From the NCBI RefSeq assembly GCF_044793635.1, contig NZ_CP084993.1:1-64000 (forward strand): a stretch of 64,000 bases of DNA. Direction: 5' to 3'. This stretch comes from Virgibacillus_F necropolis_A. GTDB lineage: Bacteria > Bacillota > Bacilli > Bacillales > Amphibacillaceae. The notes under the pieces were generated by a model. That model was not told where the DNA came from. It searched no databases and saw only the letters and a program-made list of their open reading frames with translations. Made by a program: the position numbers and the translations under genes. Below, piece by piece: positions 24,223 through 32,111 of the stretch. Position 1 is the stretch's first letter, and each line of letters opens with the position of its first letter.

Positions 24223-25188
24223 TTACTCTCCCACCATACCGTCATTATCATTATCGCGCATATAGGGGTATAACCAATGATCACTCGTTATTGGCATACT
24301 GAAACCAGCTGCTTTTGCTTCTTTGATTGTCACCTGTCCATTACCGTTAGTGTCAACGCTAGAAATATCACCGTTTGTGTTTGAATTCGTTGAATCGGAA
24401 GGCTCACTGTCTGTTAAACCGAGTGATTCATTTACTTCATCAGGATTCACATTGTCAAATGTATCAACGATTTCGTTACCCATTAAAGTATAGGTATACT
24501 GATAACTTGAAGGAATCTGTGTTTCCGTATTTGGGTATGTGATAATTGCTTCAAAATTAGTGGCTCCACCTGCGCTACGGATCGCGTCTTCCATATAAGC
24601 TTGATCACCATGTCGGTTAAGTGTGCTTTCTTGAGGTGTAATATTATATGCATTTGATACCCCACCTAAAGAGTCTGCAATAACATGCCCTTCATCTAAA
24701 ACGTCACTTTCGACACCAGGAACCTTTGCCTCATCAGAATAGTATCTGCCAGACGATAATACAGGTTCGCTACTGTCATCTTGTAGAATGATTTCGTCAG
24801 CAATAACACGTACTAGTTGCCCGTATTCATTAGTAAATGCCCAATATTCACGATCCCCATAACCAATGTCAACGACGACGTTAGGTTCACGATATCCAGA
24901 CAAATCTCCACCATCAACTTCAATAAGTTTGTGTTCTGAAAACAGTTCATTATTTGGTTGGGTTGCCGTTTCCTCCGCAACTGGAACACTCGGTGTTTCC
25001 TCTACTACTGGTTCATCAACAACCGTAGTGACAGTTTCTTCTTTTTCATTATTTTTATTTGTTTCAACTGTGGTTACTTCTTGTGAATCTGTTTCTACAT
25101 CTGTATTGGATGTATCTTCTACGTTGGTACAACCAACCATAAAGATGATCGTTAAAAGTAAGATTAAATAGTTCATTTTCTTTTTCAT
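24223..25188 (-). CDS. Secreted DNA/RNA non-specific endonuclease lipoprotein (321 aa)
   Basis: A lipoprotein signal peptide ends in MVGC (Cys20), then a low-complexity Thr/Glu/Val linker (about 22-80). The nuclease domain (about 85-245) has the DEGHVIADSLGG motif with His168, the counterpart of the DRGH catalytic histidine, and the downstream NITPQESTLNRHG with the metal-binding Asn. The C-terminus has an EF-hand (DTNGNGQVTIKE, 279-290) and an excalibur-like Ca-binding end (DNDNDGMVGE). It should be anchored outside the cell and cut nucleic acids, for nutrition, DNA uptake, matrix or competition. It is the sole gene of the 1465-bp mobile cassette. Confidence 0.9.
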   Translation of the reverse strand: MKKKMNYLILLLTIIFMVGCTNVEDTSNTDVETDSQEVTTVETNKNNEKEETVTTVVDEPVVEETPSVPVAEETATQPNNELFSEHKLIEVDGGDLSGYREPNVVVDIGYGDREYWAFTNEYGQLVRVIADEIILQDDSSEPVLSSGRYYSDEAKVPGVESDVLDEGHVIADSLGGVSNAYNITPQESTLNRHGDQAYMEDAIRSAGGATNFEAIITYPNTETQIPSSYQYTYTLMGNEIVDTFDNVNPDEVNESLGLTDSEPSDSTNSNTNGDISSVDTNGNGQVTIKEAKAAGFSMPITSDHWLYPYMRDNDNDGMVGE

Positions 25189-25453
25189 TTTAGGACTCTC
25201 CTATAATAGTTTCATATTGTTCATTCTTAAAACGACGACTTTAACTTATCTTATTCTATAACCTTACCATAAAAGACTAATATCCTATTGAATTATCCCG
25301 CGCGTTATTTTAAGTGTACCACTTCACAATCTCAATAGAGTAAAGGATATTGATACAAAGATTCATTCCAGTAAAAATAACTTTCACAGCTTCTCACAAG
25401 ACTTGTATCAAAAGTCTTAACGTTGTAAATCCGCATTTTCCTGACTGTACCCC

Positions 25454-25700
25454 TATAAGAGTTATCCGTGACACGGGATCTGCAACTGGGTTTATTTTTG
25501 ATTAGAATCGAACATTTAAATACATAACACAAACATGCTTTGGGCTTGCCACTATAGGGTCTACTATCAATTTGTAAAGCAGCAAAAAACGCTACATTAA
25601 CAATTTGATGTATCTCGCTGTGATCTAAAACAGTCGATAACGACAAACTGTAGTTTATGGCCAACAACGAAAGGTCGTGTTGTTATCCATAAATCAACAT
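25454..25700 (-). other. Interrupted, decayed reading frame at the cassette insertion point
   Basis: On the minus strand an open frame entering from about 25667 reads FFAALQIDSRPYSGKPKA and continues across the cassette junction. With the cassette and one TATAA removed it would run on to about 23930. It may be a transposase N-terminus remnant, but similarity is too weak to name. The cassette therefore landed in already non-functional or minor sequence. Confidence 0.3.
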
Positions 25701-26109
25701 TTTGTACGTTCCTGACTTGTTTCTTAACGCTCCCACGACAACGAATAATCAAACCATAAAAAGAACAAAAGAATTAAGCGGTGAGCAGGCATACAGCCTG
25801 CTTTTTTGTTTTGCGGATTTTTCCTTTTTGCTTCCGAACCGTACAACATCAATAACTTGTAAGCCTCTAGCAGGTAGGACACCCGAACCTTTCCTGCTAG
25901 AAGCAAACAAGTTGGACAAAACCATCAATAACCTTTCACGACATATCCTCATTATCGCTAAAGCATTCCGGTATTTCATGACTTATTGACGGTTTTGTCA
26001 TTGAGTTGTGAGTTTCTCCATGCAAAAAGGAAAAAATCCTTCCCTTTTCGGGAACAGACTTCGTTTCTCCAGCAAACGAAAAAATAAAATTCAAAGGAGC
26101 GAAAAAACA
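25701..26109 (+). other. Leader region of ardC with hairpins
   Basis: No gene supported. The region holds a clear terminator (25785-25814), a second inverted repeat (CTAGCAGG near 25868 with CCTGCTAG near 25895) and a long run to the ArdC start. The frames that cross it lack ribosome sites. Confidence 0.5.
25785..25814 (+). terminator. Rho-independent terminator or attenuator upstream of ardC
   Basis: GCAGGC-ATACA-GCCTGC followed by TTTTTTGTTTT. It is about 300 bp ahead of ardC, with no gene ending just upstream, so it may attenuate a leader transcript. Confidence 0.75.
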
Positions 26110-26934
26110 TTGAGTAAAAAAATCTATGAAATGATTACAAATCAAATAATTAAAAAGCTAGAAAGAGGAACTATACCTTGGAAAATGCCTTGGGTCAATG
26201 GAATAGCAAGAAACTGGAAAACACAAAAAGCCTACAGAGGGATTAATACTATGCTTTTAGATGGCGGTGAATATGCAACATTTAAGCAAATAAAAGAAGC
26301 AGGGGGAACAATTAAAAAAGGTGAAAAGTCACAAATCGTAGTATTTTGGAAAATGCTTAAAGTGGAGGATAAAGAAACAGATAAAAAAAAGAAAATTCCT
26401 ATGTTGCGTTATTACCGAGTGTTTAAAGTTGGAAAGCAAACAGAAGGGATTGAACCAAAACAGGGAAACGAAACCTTTGAACATGACCCAATCACAGAAG
26501 CAGAAAAAGTCAAAGAAAATTATTTTAACGCCCCCTTATTCAGCTTTGAAAGTGGGGGTGCATGGTACAAACCCTTTTCAGACCACATAAACGTACCACC
26601 TAAAGAGGACTTTCCAAACGTTAATGAATACTACAGCACACTTTTCCACGAAATGGTACACAGTACGGGACATAAGGACAGATTAAACAGAAAGGAAATA
26701 ACGGATTTAAAAACACACCGTAGTAGAAGTTATAGCAAAGAGGAACTAGTCGCAGAGCTTGGAGCTTCCATGTTATGTGGAGTAACTGGAATAGATAACG
26801 AAACGATAGACAATTCAGCTAGTTATATAGATTCATGGCTTCAAGCCTTAAAAAACGATAAAACATTAATTGTAAGTGCTTCACAGAAGGCACAAAAAGC
26901 AAGTGACCATATTCTTGGCAACGAATTTGAATAA
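26110..26934 (+). CDS. ardC: ArdC-family antirestriction protein (274 aa)
   Basis: The N-terminal ssDNA-binding domain (YEMITNQIIKKLERGTIPWK, PWVNG...KAYRGINTMLL) and the C-terminal zincin-like metallopeptidase domain (FHEMVHSTGH, about residues 179-188, with downstream ELVAELGASMLCG) are both intact. TTG 26110 is chosen over the upstream ATG 26008 because CAAAGGAGCG lies just before it and the family starts here. ArdC proteins protect incoming plasmid DNA against host restriction during conjugation. The plasmid itself carries a type III R-M system. Confidence 0.9.
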   Translation: MSKKIYEMITNQIIKKLERGTIPWKMPWVNGIARNWKTQKAYRGINTMLLDGGEYATFKQIKEAGGTIKKGEKSQIVVFWKMLKVEDKETDKKKKIPMLRYYRVFKVGKQTEGIEPKQGNETFEHDPITEAEKVKENYFNAPLFSFESGGAWYKPFSDHINVPPKEDFPNVNEYYSTLFHEMVHSTGHKDRLNRKEITDLKTHRSRSYSKEELVAELGASMLCGVTGIDNETIDNSASYIDSWLQALKNDKTLIVSASQKAQKASDHILGNEFE

Positions 26935-26940
26935 AAATAC

Positions 26941-26959
26941 CCCCCTGCTATGCAGGGGG
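26941..26959. terminator. GC-rich hairpin after ardC
   Basis: CCCCCTGC-TAT-GCAGGGGG, seven bases after the ardC stop. No T-run follows on the + strand, so it may be an mRNA-stabilising or partial terminator hairpin. Confidence 0.5.
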
Positions 26960-26986
26960 AAACAAAAAATTGGGAGGGTATCGAGT

Positions 26987-27178
26987 ATGACTATAGTTAT
27001 ATCAGATTTTTATAAAGATGACATAAAAGCACTAGCAAAAGCAAACCTAAAAGATGAGCTAGAATATCATATTTTCGTTCATGGCTGTAAGCCTACAAAG
27101 GTTTTTATCTTGCACCAAATAGAAGCGATAAGCGACAAATACAAGCCTACCAAAAACACCATGATTTTATCTATATAA
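26987..27178 (+). CDS. Conserved small plasmid protein (63 aa)
   Basis: ATG 26987 lies 11 bases after GGGAGGG. A 63-residue alpha/beta protein (MTIVISDFYKDDIKAL...) with a central HGCKPTKVFILHQIEAIS. A truncated and frameshifted copy lies at 1-93. No recognised family; in its orientation it follows ardC and may share its transcript. Confidence 0.7.
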   Translation: MTIVISDFYKDDIKALAKANLKDELEYHIFVHGCKPTKVFILHQIEAISDKYKPTKNTMILSI

Positions 27179-27268
27179 ACCCGATTGAGTTGAGCTGCAC
27201 TCTTAAATAGATCGTTAAGAGTGAAAGCTCAACTCAATCAAATCAAAATACAGAAAGGATTGATTAAA

Positions 27269-27550
27269 ATGAAATTAGTACCAGTTTTAGTGAGTAACGG
27301 ATATTTCGCTTTAAAAGAAAATGAGGATATTTTAATTGAACGACTTGCACCAAGCCCAATAAAAGAACGTAAAATCATTATAGGTGTAACAGATTATCGG
27401 TTATTAGAAGAACAAAAGACCGTTGAGATTAATCAATTTGAAGAACTGGAACTATTACCACCGTTTGACAAGCAAGAACTAGAAATATATATCATCTTTG
27501 AACTAGGAATGAACATAAAAGAATTGAAAGAAGATACCGCATGCAATTAG
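27269..27550 (+). CDS. Hypothetical plasmid protein (93 aa)
   Basis: ATG 27269, nine bases after AGAAAGGA. A compact alpha/beta protein (LVPVLVSNGYFALKENEDIL...ELEIYIIFELGMNIKEL) without known motifs. The next small gene starts inside its last codons (10-bp overlap), so the two are coupled. Confidence 0.7.
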   Translation: MKLVPVLVSNGYFALKENEDILIERLAPSPIKERKIIIGVTDYRLLEEQKTVEINQFEELELLPPFDKQELEIYIIFELGMNIKELKEDTACN

Positions 27551-27654
27551 ATTTATTTTCTGAAACAGCGTTCATGAGTGATGAAGAAAAAACGAAACAC
27601 GATGCAAAGCTGTATACCGTTCAAAGTATTTATCAATCATCAGGACAACGATGA
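27541..27654 (+). CDS. Very small protein (37 aa)
   Basis: ATG 27541 to TGA 27654, overlapping the previous gene by 10 bp and the next start by 4 bp (ATGA). The product is acidic at its N-terminus (MQLDLFSETAFMSDEEK). The chain of overlaps (27269, 27541, 27651) supports it as a real operon member. Function unknown. Confidence 0.5.
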   Translation: MQLDLFSETAFMSDEEKTKHDAKLYTVQSIYQSSGQR

Positions 27655-27855
27655 ATAATAAAAAAATATTTGGATTCAAATGAGATAGAAAAAGCTTATA
27701 AAGAGTTTGATAAGGCTTTTCGCACCTATGGTTTTGGTGTTGGCGAATACAGTTTTCATGCAGTCGCAGGAAAAGGGGAAATTACAGTAGATAGAAGCTT
27801 TTCCTTCCCTGTTACCAGTAAAGAATTATTTCAGATGTTATTAAAAGTTTTATAG
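27651..27855 (+). pseudogene. Small gene with a frameshift in a run of seven A (67 aa if restored)
   Basis: An ATG at 27651 overlaps the preceding stop (ATGA) but the frame closes after 10 codons. The long frame (DSNEIEKAYKEFDKAFRTYG... to 27855) has only a TTG at 27670 without ribosome site. Removing one A from the A7 run at 27660-27666 joins them into a 67-residue protein starting MNNKKYLDSNEIEKAYKEF. Either a sequencing error, a true mutation, or slippage-controlled expression. Confidence 0.6.
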
Positions 27856-27892
27856 ATTACTAGTTTACCAGTAACCTATAAAACGATATACT
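27848..27892 (+). promoter_or_regulatory. Second palindromic promoter/operator
   Basis: An inverted repeat with 17-bp arms and two mismatches (27849-27885), centre ACTAGTTTACCAGT. -35-like TTTACC at 27864-27869 and -10 TATACT at 27887-27892 have 17-bp spacing, the same arrangement as at 135-183. It precedes the duplicated operon starting at 27971. Confidence 0.65.
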
Positions 27893-27970
27893 ATAGATAG
27901 GTTAAAAACATCGAGCGAACGTATATCAAGAGGGGTTATTGCCCCTCTAATAAAAAGTAGGTGAATTATA

Positions 27971-28456
27971 GTGAAAACATGCGCTTATTGCGGAACAGAA
28001 ATAGAACAATTATATTGTTCTTTTTGTGAAATGGAACTTACTGAACGCTATATTTTACAAGATGGAAAACGCTTATCAAATGCAATAGATTTTTTCCCTG
28101 ATTTACAAGGTATTTTTAAAAATACCTCTGATTTGCTTAAGTTAGAAACGATTGAATTACTTTGTTTATTACGTCATGCAAGGAATTACCGTACAGACAT
28201 TTATAGATTGCGGATTCTAGGACACAAGGCAGAAGAACAAGGCGGTGATGTGGAAGAAATCCAAATGAAATCCTATAACGATTATGAAGAAGCCACTCGC
28301 AAAATGTGGGTACTTGAAAACATTATTAAGGATCGTATAGGGTATTATCCTCAAAAAGTTACCGAGCAGTTTCTAAGCATGTATCTAGATCGAATTGAAA
28401 AATCCCAAAAGAAAAAAATGACAATAAAAAAGGCGGTTGTTAAAAATGGCAGTTAA
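27971..28456 (+). CDS. Zinc-ribbon plasmid protein, copy 2 (161 aa)
   Basis: GTG start at 27971, AGTAGGTG upstream. The N-terminal zinc ribbon (CAYC, then CSFC) and helical remainder are shared with the 849-1325 product; the LLCLLRHARNYRTD core is invariant. Divergence is spread over the whole gene at both DNA and protein levels, so the duplication is not recent or copies arrived separately. The next gene overlaps its end. Confidence 0.85.
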   Translation: MKTCAYCGTEIEQLYCSFCEMELTERYILQDGKRLSNAIDFFPDLQGIFKNTSDLLKLETIELLCLLRHARNYRTDIYRLRILGHKAEEQGGDVEEIQMKSYNDYEEATRKMWVLENIIKDRIGYYPQKVTEQFLSMYLDRIEKSQKKKMTIKKAVVKNGS

Positions 28457-28700
28457 TATATTGAACATTGAAATTCCTAAAACTAAAAATGATTGGGGAA
28501 TTGTACAGATTAATAATTTTTCTAACACGTATTATCGCTTTGAAATGATAAACGGAAAGCCAAAATTAGATACAACATTCTTTGCAGATCAGTTGGAAAA
28601 CCCAGAAGAAAAACATAGAAATATTTCACCTGAAAGCGAACTTTATAAAGATATTCAACAGCTTTTAAATAACTATTTAAAGGAGAATGAAAATGAATAA
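28446..28700 (+). CDS. Conserved small plasmid protein, copy 2 (84 aa)
   Basis: ATG 28446 lies within the end of the upstream gene; the TTG at 28437 has no better ribosome site. Paralogue of 1525-1779 with near-identical DWGIVQINNFSNTYYRF core and C-terminus. Function unknown. Here the intervening 62-aa gene of copy 1 is absent. Confidence 0.8.
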   Translation: MAVNILNIEIPKTKNDWGIVQINNFSNTYYRFEMINGKPKLDTTFFADQLENPEEKHRNISPESELYKDIQQLLNNYLKENENE

Positions 28701-29043
28701 TGAAAATTGTACAGTATGTGGTGAATACCTAATTGCTGGTAGTATTATTGATGAAAAAATAATCTGTCATGAATGCCTAACAGAAGAACAGCAAGGATTA
28801 ATGAATAGCTTAAATAAAAGTGATGTAAGTCATGTAGATGGATATTTTTCACTCACAGAAGAACAGAGGAACTTATTTTTAACCGTATATAAAAAACATC
28901 TATCTGGAATGGGAACAGTAATGAGACAAAATTTTATGCCACAGCAAATTAAAGAAGTTAAATACGATGATACCGAAAAGACTGTAAATGTGTATTTTGA
29001 GAGCGACTGGTTCCACTATGCTTCAGACAATACATGGTACTAG
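28693..29043 (+). CDS. Zinc-ribbon plasmid protein, copy 2 (116 aa)
   Basis: ATG 28693 is preferred over 28687, as in copy 1, because of AAAGGAG spacing. The four cysteines CTVC and CHECL are retained, as is the C-terminal NVYFESDWFHYASD. Paralogue of 1772-2122. Confidence 0.8.
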   Translation: MNNENCTVCGEYLIAGSIIDEKIICHECLTEEQQGLMNSLNKSDVSHVDGYFSLTEEQRNLFLTVYKKHLSGMGTVMRQNFMPQQIKEVKYDDTEKTVNVYFESDWFHYASDNTWY

Positions 29044-29054
29044 GAGGTAGCATC

Positions 29055-29204
29055 ATGACAGACCAAAAACAACTAAAAAACAAACAAATAAAAGTTTCTC
29101 CAGCAGTTCATTATGATATTAAAGTGACAGCTGCAAAAGAAGGCAGGGAAATGCGTGAACTAATGGAGGAAGCATGGGAATTTTATAAAGAGAATCGAAA
29201 GTGA
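29055..29204 (+). CDS. Ribbon-helix-helix-like protein, copy 2 (49 aa)
   Basis: ATG 29055 follows AGGAGGTAG. Product: NKQIKVSPAVHYDIKVTAAKEGREMRELMEEAWEFYKENRK in substance, i.e. a strand plus two helices typical of small RHH proteins. It pairs with 2135-2290 in copy 1. A weak hairpin (AAGCCC/GGGCTT, 29222-29239) follows. The 29205-29389 interval has no other gene. Confidence 0.65.
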   Translation: MTDQKQLKNKQIKVSPAVHYDIKVTAAKEGREMRELMEEAWEFYKENRK

Positions 29205-29389
29205 GTTAGATTACACTGTGAAGCCCTCTTATGGGCTTTACTTGTGGGTATGAACCTCATTGAGTGCTTTCATTGTAATTAACCATATGTGCCCCTCTTT
29301 TCACAAGACCCCTATAATCACCATTTTTGCTCTCATTTTACTGTAGGTCTATAATAGGAACAAAGGTTCTTTTTCGAGGTGATTAGGAA

Positions 29390-29752
29390 ATGAATGATGA
29401 AAGGGAAAAGATTCTCCACAATTATATTTCGCTTCCCTTAGCCATAAAAGTATTAAAACATGACAGAAAACAATTTTTAGATTTTAAAATGAGTAACGTG
29501 TACCTGGGGAAGTTAGATTCGTCTATTACGCAGTTGCAGAAAGATATGAATGAGGCAAAAAAGCTAATGTACACGAAATACCATGTTGATGTTAAGCAAA
29601 TTGGAAGTGTTTCGTATAAATGGGAAAGTCAATATGATTCGGGTACAATGGTTTATACACCAGATCAGTTAAAAGCTATGACTGCGGACATTGTTAGACA
29701 ATATTTATATGGAGACAAAGCAAAGGATTTTCGGGCTAAAGAAGGTTGGTAA
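29390..29752 (+). CDS. Hypothetical protein (120 aa)
   Basis: ATG 29390 with GAGGTG nine bases upstream. A soluble helical protein (SLPLAIKVLKHDRKQFLDFK; SSITQLQKDMNEAKKLMYTKY) with no known domain. Monocistronic, convergent with the conjugation operon, from which a bidirectional terminator separates it. Confidence 0.75.
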   Translation: MNDEREKILHNYISLPLAIKVLKHDRKQFLDFKMSNVYLGKLDSSITQLQKDMNEAKKLMYTKYHVDVKQIGSVSYKWESQYDSGTMVYTPDQLKAMTADIVRQYLYGDKAKDFRAKEGW

Positions 29753-29768
29753 CTCTGTAGAATATAAA

Positions 29769-29806
29769 AAACTACCACAAGTTTAAAGAGTACTTGCGGT
29801 AGTTTC
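29769..29806. terminator. Bidirectional terminator at the end of the T4SS operon
   Basis: AACTACC.CAAGT / ACTTG.GGTAGTT stem (one mismatch) with a nine-base loop, A-rich on the left and T-rich on the right, between the convergent ends of the 29390 gene and the 29814 gene. Confidence 0.8.
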
Positions 29807-29813
29807 GGGTTTG

Positions 29814-31355
29814 TTAAATAGATTTTAACTGTTTTTTTAGTTTGTCTATTATTTTATTTTGTTCATCTATTTCTTTTGATATTTCTTTTTGTTTTTTCTT
29901 ATCGTCTGTATCATCATATTCCTTTTGCAGTTGGGCTTTTTTATTTTCTGCATCATAAATCTTGTTTTGAATATCTAACGCTGCATCCATGCGTTTTTGC
30001 ATATCTTCGCTAGGAGCCTTTACCGTTTCGTAATACTTTTCCGCCTTATTGATGTCACCAAGACGGAAGTAAGCTGTTAAAACAGCGTTAGCTTGGGCAG
30101 AAGTTAACTCCATTTTTTCTTGTAGTGATACAATCTCGCCCCAGTTCTCTTGTAATAACGCAAGATAAAATGATGCTTCTGCATTCGGTTTTTTAAGACT
30201 TTGAATTAAGTCCTGTAATTCCTTTAATTTTTCCCCTTCATACAACTGACGTGCTACCAATCCAGCCATTTCCGGGTCATTTTCGATTGCCTTTTCAAAT
30301 TTACCAACTTGAACATATAAATAATTTACTACCTTTTGATCAGCCTTATCTAATTCTTCATACCCAATTTCTTCTAATCTACTTACTGTGCTTTCTTGAC
30401 TATCAAAGAACGAATCACGGTAAATAGTTAATACATTTTCCGTTGCTTCTACTCCTTGTTCATTTGCTTCGGCCATTGTCTTTTTTGTTTTTTCGGTTGC
30501 ACTTGATAAAAAGGCACTTAAGAATACAGCACTTATTAAAATACCTGCTAGTGCAATATACAACCCCTTACTACCCTTAGCGTTTTTCTTTACAGGGCTA
30601 CTTTCTGGTTGCTCTGTTTTTATTGGTACTAATTTTCTTTTTTTCGCTGCACCATCTTTTGATTTTTTTGCTTTCATTTTCTGACGAAAAGAAGTTAATT
30701 TCCCTTGGCTTTTTCTTGTTTCTTCTTCCTCCCGTTTACGACTCTCAATTCGATAGATTTCGGTATTAACCGTTTCCTCTATCTCTTGTATTGTTTTTGA
30801 CCGAAGGTATATCTTTTCGGCAAATTGAATAACATCCTCATTTTGTTCTAGAAAATCAGCACGTCTAGGCTTCCCTAGTACGTTATTCATTGATGTAAGG
30901 GATAATATAATAAAGTCTTTTAGGGATTGTACAGTATCTTTTTTATTGTGAAGATCAAAGACATTATGTTCAATAACCATACATTTCATTATGTTATCCA
31001 CTGGGTCAACTACAAAGTTTTCTTTTTGCCACAGTACATTAACATCCTCACGCTTTGCAATTTCAATTAATGAACGGTAAGAATAAACCTTTTCTTCTAA
31101 AAAAAGACTCCGTAAGTAATCAAACGTCTTTAAATCTTTCAAACTATATTCAAAAATTATTTGACCATTTCTATTATCAATAGATTGTGCTGTGATAAAG
31201 TGAGGGTCATCATCTATAAAGTCCATTTCATTCGAATAAGATTCTTCAATTTCTTGAATGTCTTCTGTTTTATATTCATCATAAGGTTGATAAAAACGAA
31301 AAACATTTCCATTCACTTCAATGGTTCCATTTTTATTTGCAACAGTACGAAACAT
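29814..31355 (-). CDS. EssB/YukC-like pseudokinase membrane protein of the conjugation operon (513 aa)
   Basis: Three parts are visible: an N-terminal soluble domain (about 1-200) with a kinase-like pattern (IIFEYSLKDLKTFDYLRSL; later NFVVDPVDNIMKCMVIEHNVFDL); a basic linker and one transmembrane helix (LYIALAGILISAVFLSAFL, about 266-284); and a C-terminal helical-repeat region (about 290-480), then a Lys/Glu coiled coil. This order is that of EssB/YukC, a core component of Firmicute type VII secretion. Its place as last gene of a type IV conjugation operon is unusual. The assignment is from layout, not alignment. Confidence 0.55.
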   Translation of the reverse strand: MFRTVANKNGTIEVNGNVFRFYQPYDEYKTEDIQEIEESYSNEMDFIDDDPHFITAQSIDNRNGQIIFEYSLKDLKTFDYLRSLFLEEKVYSYRSLIEIAKREDVNVLWQKENFVVDPVDNIMKCMVIEHNVFDLHNKKDTVQSLKDFIILSLTSMNNVLGKPRRADFLEQNEDVIQFAEKIYLRSKTIQEIEETVNTEIYRIESRKREEEETRKSQGKLTSFRQKMKAKKSKDGAAKKRKLVPIKTEQPESSPVKKNAKGSKGLYIALAGILISAVFLSAFLSSATEKTKKTMAEANEQGVEATENVLTIYRDSFFDSQESTVSRLEEIGYEELDKADQKVVNYLYVQVGKFEKAIENDPEMAGLVARQLYEGEKLKELQDLIQSLKKPNAEASFYLALLQENWGEIVSLQEKMELTSAQANAVLTAYFRLGDINKAEKYYETVKAPSEDMQKRMDAALDIQNKIYDAENKKAQLQKEYDDTDDKKKQKEISKEIDEQNKIIDKLKKQLKSI

Positions 31356-31375
31356 GTTATTTCCCCCTATCTTAT

Positions 31376-32089
31376 TTATTGTAATGGTGGTAATTGATTA
31401 AGCTCTTCTAGAACATCTTCTTTATCATCTGTAAAGTCATTGACATAAATATTTGATTTAAGTGGTACTAGTTGTCCAATAATTAACTTCCCATCTTCTG
31501 TTTTATAGAAAGTAAATTCATACGTGAAAGTGTCTCGGTTAAATATTTTTGTTTTTTCTTCATTAACTTCAAATACTAGTTCATGTACGTCATATTTTTT
31601 GTGGTACTCGATAGTTGGATCATGGTAATGTAAGTTTTCATAAGATAAAAAAACACGATTTTCATCAATTATTTTCCTTGTGTCATTCCCTTCCCACTTA
31701 AACATATCAACATTAATGTCTGTATTTAACTTTCCATCCTTCATAATATGATCACCATATTTTTTTACTAGAGGGTCAAGAATAACTTTCTTAGCTAGTC
31801 CTTGCATATCTTCTGCTATTTTTTCAGACCTTTTGGATGCTTCCGAGCCAACATACTTTTCACGATATTCATTTCTTGTTTTATCCAGTTTTTTATTTGC
31901 TTTTTGAACAAATTCTTTTTCTAATTGTTGGGTATATGCAATAATATCTTTTGCTAGATTAATATCTTCCTCTGTGAAGGTTGGTTGGTTACTTAATTCT
32001 TTTTCATTCTGATCTTCCTCTTTTTTATCTTTCGAGCAAGCTGTTAGAAACAATATTGCAACCAAAAATAGAATAACTATTTTTTTCAT
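31376..32089 (-). CDS. Conjugation-associated lipoprotein (237 aa)
   Basis: The start at 32089 is chosen because GGGAG is seven bases upstream and it gives a perfect lipoprotein signal (KKIVILFLVAILFLTAC). The remainder has a helical Lys/Glu-rich region then a beta-rich C-terminal half (VFLSYENLHYHDPTIEYHKK...YEFTFYKTEDGKLIIGQLVP), resembling NTF2-like folds. Probably a cell-surface subunit of the transfer channel. Between the VirB6-like and EssB-like genes in the same operon. Confidence 0.75.
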   Translation of the reverse strand: MKKIVILFLVAILFLTACSKDKKEEDQNEKELSNQPTFTEEDINLAKDIIAYTQQLEKEFVQKANKKLDKTRNEYREKYVGSEASKRSEKIAEDMQGLAKKVILDPLVKKYGDHIMKDGKLNTDINVDMFKWEGNDTRKIIDENRVFLSYENLHYHDPTIEYHKKYDVHELVFEVNEEKTKIFNRDTFTYEFTFYKTEDGKLIIGQLVPLKSNIYVNDFTDDKEDVLEELNQLPPLQ

Positions 32090-32111
32090 AATCATACTCC
32101 CTTTCCTGTTT

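Larger units (their letters stand above)
23989..25453. mobile_element. 1465-bp transposase-less Tn3-type insertion cassette carrying a nuclease gene
   Basis: Identical 38-bp inverted ends (23989-24026 and 25416-25453; GGGGTACAGTCAGGAAAATG ... ACGTTAAG) enclose a single gene. The flanks carry an exact 5-bp target duplication TATAA (23984-23988 and 25454-25458). The ends resemble, from memory, those of Tn1546. There is no transposase or resolvase gene, so it must have been moved in trans. A palindrome with 8-bp arms and a 6-bp spacer (24077-24098) may be a resolution core. The perfect ends and duplication indicate recent insertion. Confidence 0.95.

Noticed and set aside
25332..25667. A 111-aa minus-strand open frame running across the right end of the nuclease cassette.
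   Set aside because: It passes through the transposon end and has no ribosome site. It is a chimera of a decayed frame and element sequence, not a gene.
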